From Osmia lignaria lignaria (taxonomy: Eukaryota > Arthropoda > Insecta > Hymenoptera > Megachilidae): 64,000 nt of DNA. Positions 38,700 to 50,798 of this stretch are shown one piece after another; position 1 is the stretch's first letter; every line of letters starts with the position of its first letter. Under the pieces are notes generated by a model. That model did no database searches and was not told the origin of the DNA. It saw nothing but the letters and a program-made list of their open reading frames with translations. The stretch lies in contig NC_135041.1 of NCBI RefSeq assembly GCF_051020975.1, positions 7,266,256 to 7,330,255 on the forward strand, given 5' to 3'. The translations under genes were made by a program, and so were the position numbers.

Positions 38700-39650
38700 T
38701 CCATTCGAGTGTCAGCAGTCAGTAGGAAGTATCCATCGTTTGATACATTTACGTCGGCCAAAGTTAGACTTTAATTTATGATGTCGAGGTAAGCTGGTCG
38801 CGTGTCGAGTCGACGATCAAACGGCCCAGCTAGAGCGCGTTAATTGTGAATTGGCCACAGGTAAGGGAACCGAGTAGAATCGGCTGGTGAACTGTCCACA
38901 TCCGAAGGGAATACTAATTTTATCGCGGTATCGAAGTGGCTACCGACTATTAATAAATCATAACTAATACGCTACACGTCGCGAAACTCGGCAACTCGCT
39001 CGTCACGCCAAGAATAAAGACGTTAGGGGCCGGGATCCTCGAGTCGCTTTTAATAGCGATCTCATTCTTCTTCCGTTGATATTACTTGCGTAACGCTCGC
39101 GTCCAGGATATTAAGCCGGTTGGACGACGCGATTTTATCAGAGCATTGTTACGATACTTTTTAACCGATGCGGTGACATCCGCTGGCGGACTTTCAAGCA
39201 TCGGGCCTGCACTTTATCCGCTTGCGACGGGGAAAGCGCAATTTTGCAGGGGTGGCGATAAATCAAGGAGGTGGAAGGCGCGAAACGGACAAAGAGGTGA
39301 AGAAAAGTGGCTAGACCGGGGAGAAATAAAAATCAAACACGATCCTTACCGTTCCCCGTGCACGTCGAAGCGGCACGGATCGGAAGTCAAGTGTGTTCAA
39401 TCGTTAATCATGCGGCCAGGCAAAAAGAAACTCCATTGGAAATCACGCTGTTTGATTGTGTGCACGTTACTCGGCTCTGCCACAGCCATCTCTTTCCCCT
39501 TATATTGTATCGACGTATTGTTGACTCACATACATTTTCAGTTCTGGCAACCTATAAATCTTCGCCGTTTCCTCTTACAAGCCATTACCGAACGAGAACT
39601 CGGATACTTGTGCCGGATCGTAAGACGACGACGACGACGGCGACAACGAC
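38700..39650. other. Non-coding stretch with splice-like motifs
   Basis: Two good donor matches lie close together: ATGATGTCGAG|GTAAGC (intron start about 38790) and GGCCACAG|GTAAGG (about 38861). TTTTCAG at about 39541 and ATC|GTAAGA at 39620 bracket a 78-base open segment, 39542-39619. None can be joined into a recognisable protein. Forward ORFs 39086-39712 (208 codons) and 39307-39975 (222 codons) overlap in different frames and are prolonged by the hexanucleotide repeat. Confidence 0.35.
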
Positions 39651-39651
39651 C

Positions 39652-39693
<42 letters not shown>
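39652..39693. repeat. (AGGACG)7 hexanucleotide repeat
   Basis: Seven perfect AGGACG units follow an ACG-triplet run that starts at about 39623. Its six frames read poly-RT, poly-GR and poly-DE on the forward strand and poly-RP, poly-VL and poly-SS on the reverse. Three of these fall inside ORFs: GR (39086-39712), RT (39307-39975) and RP (reverse 39538-39768). Confidence 0.95.
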
Positions 39694-39979
39694 GAAAGTA
39701 AGAAGCCATTGAGTGGCACGAACGTGGTTGGAATTAATTTCATCTGTTGCCGTGCTGTTAGCACTCACGCAACCACGTCGAATGAATGGTTCTGCACCTG
39801 CTTAGAAAAGAGTCATTACGCTCGGCGAAGACAAGAGAGACGCGCGCTAGTACTCGCGCCTAACCCCCTTCTTGCGACAGAAACGGGCAACGGCAATTTG
39901 TTTGCAAGCTTCGTTAACGTCGAACATCTTGCGCAATCTGGCCGCCTCTTTTGCGCGGGATTATTTTCTTCGTGAAATA

Positions 39980-42900
39980 TAGTAACATCTGTCTGCATGC
40001 TCGAGACTGCATGGGAACTTCATGTTAAGGTTAATATAAATCTCTGCAAGCTATCATTTCCTTATTCTATGAACTAAATAATATTCATGAGCAAAGTAAT
40101 CGCACTGAAATCATTTTAGATTTGTATGACAAATGATGTTCCTGATGAGCTGGATACATAATTTCAATGTAGGGTAGTTGGAAGAAAGTTGTACAGAGGA
40201 CCTTGTTCTGTTTCTCTCCGCTCGTTTGTTCGTCTCGATTCGATATTAGACATAGATATTGACGACACAGTTGGTTGGTCTAGATGAGACGCAATATTCT
40301 GATATCGTTCGCGTATCGAGCAAGCATGCAGCGCGTTGGTTGAAGTGGCCAGACGGGACAAGTTCTCGGTTAATTACCGTCGAGTCTTACGTATATACGT
40401 ATATATTTTGCAGAAAGAGGCCGAACACACGGAGATAAACGACAGAGGTTGGCAGAGTTGAAGGAAGAGGAACCGAGTAGAGGAACGTCGGAGAAGAGAA
40501 GAGGGAAAGAGAATGAGAGCTGGACCGAGAGAAAGGGGGAAAAGGGAGCACGAGGAGAGGCCGAAGCGGGAGCCAGAGGAGATGACCGAACGAGATGCTC
40601 TTTGAGACACTGAGAGCTCCAATAAAGCCGGACCAATTACTGGCTACCGTCCTTTCCCATTCCCTATTGATTTGCATTCAAATAGATGTTATACTCTAAG
40701 TAGACGGATCCTAATGGATTATCAGTTCGAGTCATCGCGAGAGCTTCAAAGCTGTACTCGTTCCCTTTCCACAGAGAACCGCCTCCTTTCCAATCCTCCT
40801 ATATCCACTGTTTCATCCATTTCCTAATGAAACCTCCTCTTGGATTGGCCCTTTTTCTAAACTTACCTAATGATCAACTCGAAACTTATCCCGCTACCGG
40901 GTTACACACCAGCCTCCTCCGCTTCTTCAACGGAGAGAGGAATTACTCTGCTCGTTCGAAAAGTAGAAATCGTTTCTCGAGATCTTCTCCAGGTTAAGTA
41001 GTTAAAAACAAGCTCCGGAAGAACGTTGAAGCAATTTTTGCATCGTTCGAATCCTTCCGGATGTAGATACATACAAACGATTCGCTGTCTTTCATAATAT
41101 ACCATCGAAAGCACGGATATTCGTTAAAAGACCAGCAATCCACGTAATCGCGAATGATCGTTGTATCGCGCGGTTTTACCAGGAAATAATCGGCTGGCTG
41201 GATTATTTGAGCGAAAAACCAGCCAGCTGGTTTAACGATACGAATTTTCAGCTTTATATTCCGGGCATATCTCGAGCATAACGCTGGTAGGAGGAGTGGA
41301 CAAGCACACTTGTCGAGCGCCATTCTGTGCCGGTGGACCAGAGTAATGAGTTAAAATGAGTTTGGAATAATCGTGGAGTCTGGGTTCGTCCCCTTTCGCC
41401 CCTCGCAATGACCAGCGCTAGCAGAGATGTGACCATAGGGTGGAGAAGGAAAGGGCAGAGATAGAGGCGGAGAAAAGAGGGAGAAAAAGGGGCAGAGAGA
41501 AAAGCAAGAGCACCAAGTACGGGACGACTTTGTGGGTATACCCTGGTGGTACGTACGTCGGGATAGGACTGGTGGTATGGGATGGGGGCAGTGGTAGAGC
41601 GCGTGTCCGGTATCCGGCTCGCTAATTAGCTGCAAGGTGGGATAAAGAGTGGCCGAGTCGAAAACATTAAAGCCAGCAGCCGGGTGGAAGTGTAATGGAC
41701 GTTGACGTATGGCCGGTATAGCTACCGAGGTCCAACAGTGATGTCGGAGAAGTAGGTACTTGGCAACGACCTTTCATACATACAGGGAGTACCGAAAGTG
41801 CTTTGCGTTTCCACGATTCCTTCCGAGATTTCGCTGCTGTCCGATCGTTAATCGCCACCCTCGAGCCAAAATCATTGTGACTGGTTCTTGATTACCCGCC
41901 ATTTCTAAGGGATGCAACGCGTCATTATTCAGAATTCGCAGAGATATCACACCGTGTAATTTCGTGAAATTAGATAGAACGCCGGATACCAACGATCCTG
42001 GCTCGCGTGTAATCTACTACGTTGTTACATTGTAGCGAGCCGCCGCGCTTAACGTAGCATTTTTCTTTTCGTGGACACGATGGTTCCTAGACACGCGTTC
42101 CATCCACGATCCATCCCGTGCGTCTGGACCCTTGACCCGGCCGTATCGCCGGGTATTTGCATGATTCGAGAACTCACCGGACATCGAAGAAGCGAGTTTG
42201 AGAGTGGCCGATACCCGTGCTGTGTCACGTACATCGATAAAATCGGCGCGGAAAGTTCCGAACGGCAAGATTAAAGGATCCCCTCGGATCTTACCGAGAG
42301 GCAAAGGACCTTAGGGACAAGCTCGATCCTCGGACACGTTCGCTGTTTTACATAACACCATACATTGTTAACGGTTACGTCTTTCCTTGATTCTCACGGA
42401 ACGTACATACGTCAACGATGCGAACGTCGTTTTCCAGTAAGCCTAAGCCAAGCCTCGTCGGCGAGCGGTTAAGAGCTAGAAGAATCAGTGGGGACGCGGG
42501 CAACCATCCTGGATTTATCCTGCTAAGCTGACACGGGTTCATCGTTAATTCGCAGCCAGCCGCGTAATATATGAAACACTTGAATCGATGCACCGACGCG
42601 ACGCGACAGTACTTAGGAGCCTAGCGAGCAGATCGTCGGTGCACGATGTATGTACGCGTTGCAGATCCTCGCGCGTAGGTGTGGGGGATTGCGCGGTCTG
42701 ATTGCTTTACGATGACATTATTCGCGCTAAATCACGGCACAACGCGTAATAAAGTGCGGAGAGCACGGGGTCAACGATAGGCGGAAGGCTGCCGGGTGGT
42801 TCGCGGCGTTTAACGAAAACACGCGGTTCACGAGCGAAGCGGACACCGCGTAGAAACGATCTGCCCTTCGGTTCGTCTTGGAAAATGGGGAGGATGTTTC

Positions 42901-43100
42901 AGACGTAGCACGTTAGGTAAATCCTCCGCTCAGCCGGACACACTTGATGCACAAATTAAAGCATAAAAAGGGCACCCTTGGCTTCCTGGATACCGAGAGA
43001 GGTAGAAAAACGACGGATAGATAGAAAAGAGAGAGCGAGGGTGATGAGTAACGGTAACGGGGGCTAAAGGGGGGTTCACAGGCCGACGAGTGAAAGAGGA
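39980..43100. other. Non-coding stretch with purine tracts
   Basis: No supported gene. Purine-rich tracts lie at about 40411-40606 and 41436-41512. Reverse ORFs over the first are Ser/Leu/Phe-rich by composition. A nested inverted-repeat motif at 41184-41226 is described separately. Confidence 0.55.
41184..41226 (+). other. Pseudoknot-like nested inverted repeats
   Basis: AAATAATC (41184-41191) and GATTATTT (41201-41208) form a perfect 8-bp stem around the loop GGCTGGCTG. CCAGCCAG at 41219-41226 is complementary to CTGGCTGG at 41194-41201, mostly inside that loop. As RNA this could fold as a compact H-type pseudoknot. No host transcript is known. Confidence 0.4.
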
Positions 43101-46100
43101 GGTCGCGTGTTGGTTGGTTGGTTGACTTCGAACGAGGGGTGGAGAGGATCGGCCGGGCGGTCGGTCGGATAGGTTATACCATCTTTCATGTAATTACTGA
43201 CATAAAATGCCAGAAGATTTTCGCCCTCTCCTTTCATCCTACTCCACCTACAAACCCCCGGGCTCTCTCGATCACCTTCTCTCTCTTTCCCCTCTCTGAA
43301 TTTCTCTCCGCTTCATCCACCGTCTCTGTCCAATTTCTCTTGCCCTCTTCTTTCACCTTTTTTACCGCTCCGTTCCTCATTCGCCCCGTGCCCGGTTCTC
43401 TCCCGCTTCTCTCACTCGTTCGCGTCTTTTTCTCCTCCGCGGAGTAGAAAATTTTCAATTCCATTCATGTAAATTATTGTAGCGCACCGACTCTCGACAT
43501 GTGCAACTTGTATTAATGACGCAGTAAAGGAGCAGACGGGCGGAGAGCTGCCCATTAGCGGATGAAAGCGGAGGGCTCTCAGCGCATAGCCCGATAATAG
43601 CCCGACTTATACCCACCGAGGCTGTGTAGTTTAGCCCACGTTACGAGTCTGCCGTGCAGAGGCCCTGCCTCTCTGCCCTCTCGCTGCCTATCCCTATCCC
43701 CTGGCCACCGCCGCGGCCGTTTGCTCATCCGCGCATCACCTCTTTCCTTATCCTCCTAACAGCTAACACCTACGTATCCCACCACTTTTCCTCTTCCTTC
43801 ACTTTCTCTCCTTATCTTCGACTTATTTCATTTCCTCTTTTCTAACCCTTCTGCCTACTCCTCGAAACATCCCGATACGATTCCCTTCTAAGATTCGTAC
43901 GAAGATACCCTATTCTTTCCGCGCCAAGCTCGTTAACGTTTACGACCAATTTCTTTCTCTTCGCATTAAGCGACACGACTCTTCCTCTGTCCAGATTAAC
44001 GCCGATTAGTTCTTCGAACAACATTCTTCAAACATAACCCGCATGTTCCGTGTTGTAACTCATATTGCCGTTAAATTTTCCTTGTATAAACAATCGGCAC
44101 GGTGTTACGAGCGGCACGATATCGAGCACGCTCGCGAAGAATGTAGGCAGCTGCAAAGTGGACGGACCACGTCTCGAGTAAAATCCGTGGCACAGCGGCC
44201 AATTGCTGTCAGGATACAGCATTATCGAGCCACGTGGGAGTGGATTTTTCTTGCTGGCGATAACGCCACAGTGATATCGAGAGTGCACCGTATCTGTAGG
44301 GACAAACTCGTCTCGATTTTCACGAGCGTTCTCCGCTCGTAGCGGCTGTGTGTATCGGTGCGCACGCGGAACGATGCCGGCCGACGATCGGGTAAATTTA
44401 AACCGATGCAGGTGATACCGTTACCGTGCTACTGCTGCTGGCGATATAGTCGTTGCTACTGAAACCGCACTGCACTCTTGGCGGCTCGCACGCTCGTGCA
44501 GCTCCTTTTCTTTCTTCCCTTTTATTTTATTTTTTTTTTTTTTTTCACGCGCGACGAATACGGGCCCCGTTATCGCGCCTCGGCTCCTCCGCGATGTAAT
44601 GTTACAATTTGTCTTCCCGACGTACTCCCACTTGCCGTTCCGTACGGGCTCGTTTATCCGCCGCGGGATAATTGAGTATCGACGCCAGTTAATAAATCGT
44701 TCCAACGCGTTCTTTCAACGCTCCAGCACCGAGGTGTTCGGCTGGGACGCGAGCTACGGCCCGTGGTGGCCTCTAACGAGATCTCGTATCGATGCTGCCC
44801 GGCTATTAGAACGACGAGCACTCGCAGTTTACAAGGTTTTCTAAGGATATCGATGGATTTCGTCGATGTCGCGCGAAGGAATTCAGTGGAAAAGGGGAAC
44901 AAGGCTTCACTTGGGCGTCGCATGTATATTATCCGTATACATATTCCCCGCACGCTCGTAAATATCTACGCGTCCATGTATTTCGATGTAATAACGTTCG
45001 AATATTTTTCTGTCAGACGATATTTGCTTAAGGCTACGAGTATATTGACGAGTTATGAAGAGTGAACGTTGCTTTCTTAGTCGCGGAGATGCTAACATTA
45101 GTTAGAGTTAATCTGATAGTACGGAATAAGTTTGTAGAAAAGAAGAAGACAAGCAACATGGTTTACGATTCGATTCGTTTCGAGCGAGAAGTTCAGGCAA
45201 TTGCAACAATCACGAATCGCTTTCATCAATGTACATGAAGGTATGCAAACGCGTTTATTAGAAACACTATGACCATCTCTTGCCAATATACTCGATTGCC
45301 TAAGGTTTTATTTCTTCCTGCGAAACAACGTTCCACGTATGAACGTCCTATTTGTTACGTTCTTACGTATTGTTATACTATAATCATATTCTTTCTGCCG
45401 AAAGAGAAATCGTAAAGGGATGAAAATGCGTGTATTTACATTTTCCCGATTTTATAAATAGAGACAAAGCACGGACTGTAGGAGTGGTAAAGGCACTCTA
45501 GATGAATCCAAGGGGTGTGCAAAAGATTAAAAATGAGATATTCCAGGCTTTCCTTTACCGTCGCGTCCTGCACTTTGTACTCTCTCGGTGACGGTCGGCA
45601 AGCTCCTCTGTCCGTATCCTTCTCGTCCTTCTTTTTCGCATTCTGCTTCCTCGCGATCACCGGCCAAGATTCGAATCTCATTTCAGCGGACGCGAGACAT
45701 CCTCGTGGCTCGTTAGGGCTCGTTTCGAGTTGCGATCTCGCAGGTGGAAAACGTGAAGAATCGATCCATTTGCTTGGAATCGCAGCTTCGCAAGCTTCCA
45801 TTTCTCCGTTTGCAAACGGAAAGAATTCCAACTGAAATTCCTGCTCGACCGTCAACCGATAAGGGTACGCGATCTTATCTTTTGGTCCTCGATCGACTAC
45901 GCCGCCGTTCACCGTTCAAATTCGATCGATCGATCGATTCAACCAGCGTTCGTCCAACGATTGTTTCAGGTACACGCGACGTAAACGTGTCCCAACGGTA
46001 CCGCGAACGTGGTCCCGTGTCAAGAAGATGGTACTTGCTATTCCATTTGCCGATCATTCGAGAAAACTTCTCGTCTAGGAGGATAACGGTATATCGATGC

Positions 46101-46520
46101 CAGCTCGCGCTCTCTGTCTTTGATCGGCAGCATCCAAACGTAGATCGTTATATCGCGCATCGTTATCTGGCGTCGTTAAAGATCTCGCATAATGCTTGCA
46201 CCGGGTGAATTCGATCTAACGGGAACGCAGCGCGAGCTTGTCGATTGTTCACCCTTTCCAGTTGGCTACGAAATCGTCGCTAAACAGAGTATTCTGTCAC
46301 TGTAATGCAGCGATTTTTAACCCTTTTCATCATCATCCATTGACTGCTAAAGCTGGCGGCAAATCAAGTTAAAAAAGAGGAGCGGGAGTTTCATTAGTTT
46401 ACAAGAGAAAAAATAGTAAGCATTTTTGTTATCCAAGTGGCTTTATAAAAGAAATCTTTTGTTTTTCAAGCGTTTGCAACAAGAGATACGAATTAATAAA
46501 TTTTAAATATACCTATACCA
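43100..46520. other. Non-coding stretch with pyrimidine tracts
   Basis: No supported gene. Pyrimidine-rich tracts cover about 43208-43445 and 43652-43860; T16 is at 44530-44545. (CGAT)4 at 45921-45936 makes a 16-bp palindrome with its flanking T. ORFs at 45436-45912 (reverse) and 45744-46208 (forward) overlap and show no domain. Confidence 0.55.
44530..44545. repeat. T16 homopolymer
   Basis: Uninterrupted run of 16 T following a TTTATTTTAT stretch. Confidence 0.9.
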
Positions 46521-46522
46521 CA

Positions 46523-46878
46523 TAAAAAGTATCACTGGTATTATATTAATGGTACAACCGTAGAGGGGATGATTCTATATGAGAAAATAAGTCAAAAATA
46601 TGGAATTAATTTCTGTTTCATTTAGGGCTTTAAATTTTTTCCGAGTACCCATACACTTATGAGAAGCACAGTTGTACGATACAACATTTTCAACTATTTC
46701 TATATTAATTAAGTAAATCTTAAAAATTATAGTGCTTGTGTACTCGGAAAAAATCCAAAGTTGATTTGTTCAAAAACAAAACTTGAAATGAAAAAATTTT
46801 ATTCCATATTTTCGACTTATTTTCTCATGTAGAATCACCCCCATCACAGTTCTATCATCAATACTGTGACACCCTGTA
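46523..46878. mobile_element. 356-bp fold-back MITE
   Basis: The right end, GACACCCTGTA (46868-46878), is the terminal signature of the elements at 10451 and 26271. The left end is degenerate (TAAAAAGTATCAC from 46523) but still aligns. Inside is a strong fold-back: 46567-46606 and 46801-46840 are inverted repeats of 40 bases with 3 differences. Next to the loop, 46634-46648 and 46740-46754 are perfect 15-base inverted repeats. The loop (46649-46739) is AT-rich. There is no coding potential. No TA duplication is visible outside the ends, and the left terminus has decayed, so the exact left boundary is uncertain. Confidence 0.75.
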
Positions 46879-46879
46879 T

Positions 46880-49800
46880 GTATTACATTCTTGAGTACAC
46901 AAATATTACAGATTAATTATTAGAATAGGGAAGATAGAAACTTCCATCATTCGCAATGTGTTAAAACTATTTTAAATATACTCCCAAAAAATTGTCGCGG
47001 CACACTAGTTGAAAATGTCAAAAGTGCTTGATACCATTCATTAATATAAATGAACGAAGGGATGAAACATAAACGCGTTCACTTTAAACGCTCTTTGTAA
47101 TGACAGGTAGGAGACACCTGAAACAACTTACACGATCCATCGTGAAACTACGTTTTCCTGGAACTTCTCCCGCCAACTTGGTCGAAACGCGGAGCGAATT
47201 AGCGAATTCCAAAACTCGCCAACTCCAATTGGCTCGTTCTACGCTGCCGGAAGTGGTACGCCCTGTGTTACACTCCTAACTCGACGTTGTTGACCGGTAT
47301 CGAGCAAGGATTTTAACCGTTTCGATAACATCTATCGATCAGACTGGGAAACTTGACCTCACAGAAGCTGATTCCACTGGTTCTCGACACCTACGCGACT
47401 CGGTGCACGGAGTTCTTAAATGGGACGCGTATTTACACCGACGACGACCACTCGATACCCCGATCACTTCCGTATCGCCTCGCGTCACGTGGTAAATCGA
47501 AAAGACAACGGTTCGAATGTGCCATTATCGTATAATCCTGTGCACACGCCTCACTCAAGATCATTCTGATAACGATCCTCGATTTCTCGGAGAAACTCTA
47601 TGCCTAGAACATCGGGTTGGATCGAGAAGTTCATGATGGAGACTGAGATCGAATTTAATTTTAGTTTTACCAGATGTTGACTTCCTGTTCGCTTCGTCGT
47701 TGAAGTTAATTCAATCACGAATTGATTATTTCTGCCATGGCAATCAATAATTCTCAATTCACTTAGGATCAAGTGTACCTACCACGTTACTCGCGGGGAC
47801 AAGTGTATGCGAAACACGCGAAAACAAGTTCGATACGGGGATGAATTTTGCAAAGGTCGAGGCGTATAAATGGCCCGATATCGGAAGAAGTCTGTGGAAC
47901 AAGGGGGTGGCAGAGAAGTCTGCGGCGTCTCTGTGACGTGCAGGCTAGCTAGCCCCAATAACATAATACATCACGCGCGTACCGGCAGACAATACCCGGA
48001 GATTACCTCACAATGGCCGATGATTTACTTCTGCTCTCATTACCCTGCTTTTGTCGCGGGCCGCCCCGATTGGCGCCGTTGCTATTAGAAAAGTAACGGA
48101 GGCAGCCGCCCTCCGGCTTGAACTCTCTCATATTATCCGGCCTCGCAGGGGCAAAGTAAAGAGCAGGCACGAAATTAGAAAGAATCTCGGTGAAACGGTA
48201 ACTCTGGAAACTCGATTACCCTGACACCTCCGCGTTTCGTCTCTTTGTCCCTTTCTTTCGTCGTCGTAGCTTCTCTCTCTGTTGACCAATCACGTTGACT
48301 TCATTCCGCGATACAATGATCGAGCTGAAGACTGAATAGCAGTCGGTTGAATAGTATCTGGCCGAGCGTTCGCTAAGCGCAAGTTAACGTCTCCATTTCG
48401 AGTCGAAGAATTATAAATGAATTCTCAATCGAAGATGCTATCGAAGCCGGCGGGTTTCATTAGTAAACCGACGATTCCATTTAAAACGTTAAATCAATTT
48501 GAGCATCGTCAGCCTCGCGCATCCACTCGCTCGCCTCTTCTCTTTCAGCGGACGCCAATAAATCACCGTTTCGTACGATCTTCATCCTCGAACGTGGACC
48601 TGTCAACGTTTTCACAAGGCCTGATCACTCGCGGGCATATAACGCAGAAACAGCGTCGATTTACCCTTTTAACGAGATTCGGAGAGGATAAGATTGTCGA
48701 TTACCTTTGCCAGTCGGTCCCGAACACCTGCCTCGCGATCGTGGTAAACGCATCGCACCTTAGTATACCATTTTCATTGAACTTTTACTGCGTCCGCTCT
48801 TAAGTTAACCGTGCATATATCTCTTCCCTAATAATTGGCCGAGTTGAAGCAAATGCGTAGTTTCGCGCCAAATAGCGGCACGGTGATACATCCTACGATT
48901 AAGCGGCCATCGGCTACGATTATCGCGAGTGATTTATACGGCGAGCAGCATACTGGCGGACGGTGGTCAAAACATAGCCGGCCGGGATATTGTTGACGGC
49001 AACCGAATTGCCGGCGGCAGGCTGCCACGTGTGCAACGCAACCCCGTGGTGACCCCGCTGGTCGATGCATCTTTCGTTCGCCGGTGACCCCATCGCGCGC
49101 GAGGAACGTGTTGAACAAGTTATGCCAGTCGGCAGATCCGTGCTCGCCGCGTACAAGCTTTCGCGAGCCAGCTACGCTGTGCAACCTTCGGACACGGATG
49201 TCTTCGGTATTACAGCCATTTTCTGTCCCTTCTCTCCGCGTTCCGCCTTCGATTTGCCCCCTTGTTTCCACGCGAACACGCTGCCCGAGCTCGATAGACC
49301 GTGAAAGACGAACGACGAAGACGGAAATCGATTTCGTTCTGGTAGCGAGCGACGCTCTTCTGCCGATCGTATTATCGCCACTGAGAATAAACAGGCCGGA
49401 GAGGTTACGGGCTGTAGCGCGGAGGAGGAACAAGGTCTGCCACTTCGGGGTTACGAATTAAATTACCGCTCTTCGATTATTGTATTTATCGATATTAGAT
49501 TTTCATCGCCAGTAGCTTTGTCGAGGATTGGCCGGACGTACGAATAGGATTGGACGCGTTCCGAACTTGCCACGAGCAGTTTCGTTTCTCACGTATAAAT
49601 CATTAGGGACAATCGATGTATGAAATACGAAGGCAAGCGTGTAATTTTCTAAGGCGGGTACACGCAGATCGCATGCCGTTCAGATAATAGTACGCGTCAC
49701 AGGTTTACGCGAAGCTGGCGAGGTCAACGGACGACCTACGACATCACCGTGTAAGATGGGGTGGGTAAAACGTTCCCTCATTCCCCTCGTTTCCTTTTGC

Positions 49801-50020
49801 AGACATCTACGACAACTCCCTTTCCGCGTCGTGGCAGCTCTGGACCCCATCCTCCGGATCCGCACCCTCCTTTCGTTGCAGGCATTCTAGCCGCCGACGT
49901 TCTCCGAGGTGCAGCAGTCTCCTTGTCTCTCCCACCCACCGAGATTCGAATGCAACGCAACTCCCTCTGACCCTCCACCCACTCTCCCCGTTTCGTCCCG
50001 CCGCGTCGCCTCGTTCGACC
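46880..50020. other. Non-coding stretch
   Basis: No supported gene. AT-rich up to about 47060. GGCTAGCTAGCC at 47943-47954 is a perfect 12-bp palindrome. A reverse ORF of 201 codons (48828-49433) overlaps forward ORFs of 79 and 125 codons in CpG-rich sequence and shows no domain, so it is not called. Confidence 0.5.
47169..47255 (+). promoter_or_regulatory. E2F / CCAAT / ETS-type motif cluster
   Basis: CCCGCC (47169-47174, in the context TCTCCCGCCAAC), CCAATTGG (47225-47232) and CCGGAAGTG (47247-47255) fall within 87 bases. They match E2F, CCAAT-box and ETS consensus cores respectively. No gene start is visible on either side, so the promoter role is speculative. Confidence 0.2.
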
Positions 50021-50025
50021 ACCCC

Positions 50026-50027
<2 letters not shown>

Positions 50028-50057
<30 letters not shown>

Positions 50058-50085
50058 CTTCTTCTTCTTCTTCGTCGTCGTCGTT
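50028..50085. repeat. (CTT)15 then (GTC)4 triplet repeat
   Basis: CTT/TTC triplets run from 50028 to 50073 and continue into a short GTC run ending at about 50085. The forward ORF at 49909-50211 crossing it is a run of Phe then Val and is an artefact. Confidence 0.95.
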
Positions 50086-50798
50086 CTCTTCACACTCCGC
50101 CCCTCACCCCTGTCAGCCCTTTCTCTATGCATATTTCATCGCACTACTCGCGATGCGCTTCCACCCTCCTGCATGTCGCATCATCGACCTCCTTCTTTCT
50201 CTCCGTCTTAGCTCCTACCATTGCTATGGGTCAATGACCTCACACCCTGTACCATTCAGGACGATCCTTGCTCTTACTACCACTTGTGCGTGTGATACGT
50301 TATACTGTTCTACAGATTTCTACAAAGTATTCCCTTCCACTTACGAAAATGAATTACGTTCCCCTAGAACCCCGCGCCTCCCTGCTAGCACTTGTAATGG
50401 GAATCTAAATATGCAGGGGCGCGAGGGTGAAGGACGAGCAGAGGCGCGTGCTGGATCAAAACAATTAGAACAAATGCATCGTGCGTCGACGTGGGCGACT
50501 TTAAAATAAATATGGTTGTCATATGGCGATTAGTGGGGTGTTCGTGGCGATTCTGCAAGCCGGACGATGATCGATGGCGGTCATAAATAATGCAACACCC
50601 CTCGGTGCGATTCTGAGTTGTCGGGCCACCCTTGGAACAGGAGAGAGTTTCAGGCTCTGTCTCGTTCTAACCCTCGCCCCTCTGTACCTTGTACGAGCCA
50701 CCCTATACACCATTTCCGATACACCACGCGTTGCGGCATTCATTGCTTCGTGTCAGCGGTCACCCTCGACCCTTAAAGCCATTTAATTTGGATCCGGG

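Larger units (their letters stand above)
34560..38700. other. Non-coding stretch with AT-rich patches
   Basis: No supported gene apart from the weak ORF at 37032-37472. AT-rich blocks lie at about 34560-34950 (with a TATATTATAATATA palindrome near 34828), 36170-36480 and 37640-38130. A (GAC)n run is at 35468-35493. Acidic and basic ORFs across the GAC run are repeat artefacts. Confidence 0.55.

Noticed and set aside
48828..49433. 201-codon reverse ORF
   Set aside because: No domain, and overlapped by forward ORFs of 79 and 125 codons; length fits chance in CpG-rich sequence.
50240..50252. CACACCCTGTACC, resembling a MITE right terminus
   Set aside because: No matching TACAGGGTGT left end was found upstream and there is no TA flank pattern.
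50284..50304. TTGTGCGTGTGA, matching the first 12 bases of insect miR-210
   Set aside because: The match stops after 12 bases and no complementary arm lies at hairpin distance upstream, so it does not form a precursor.
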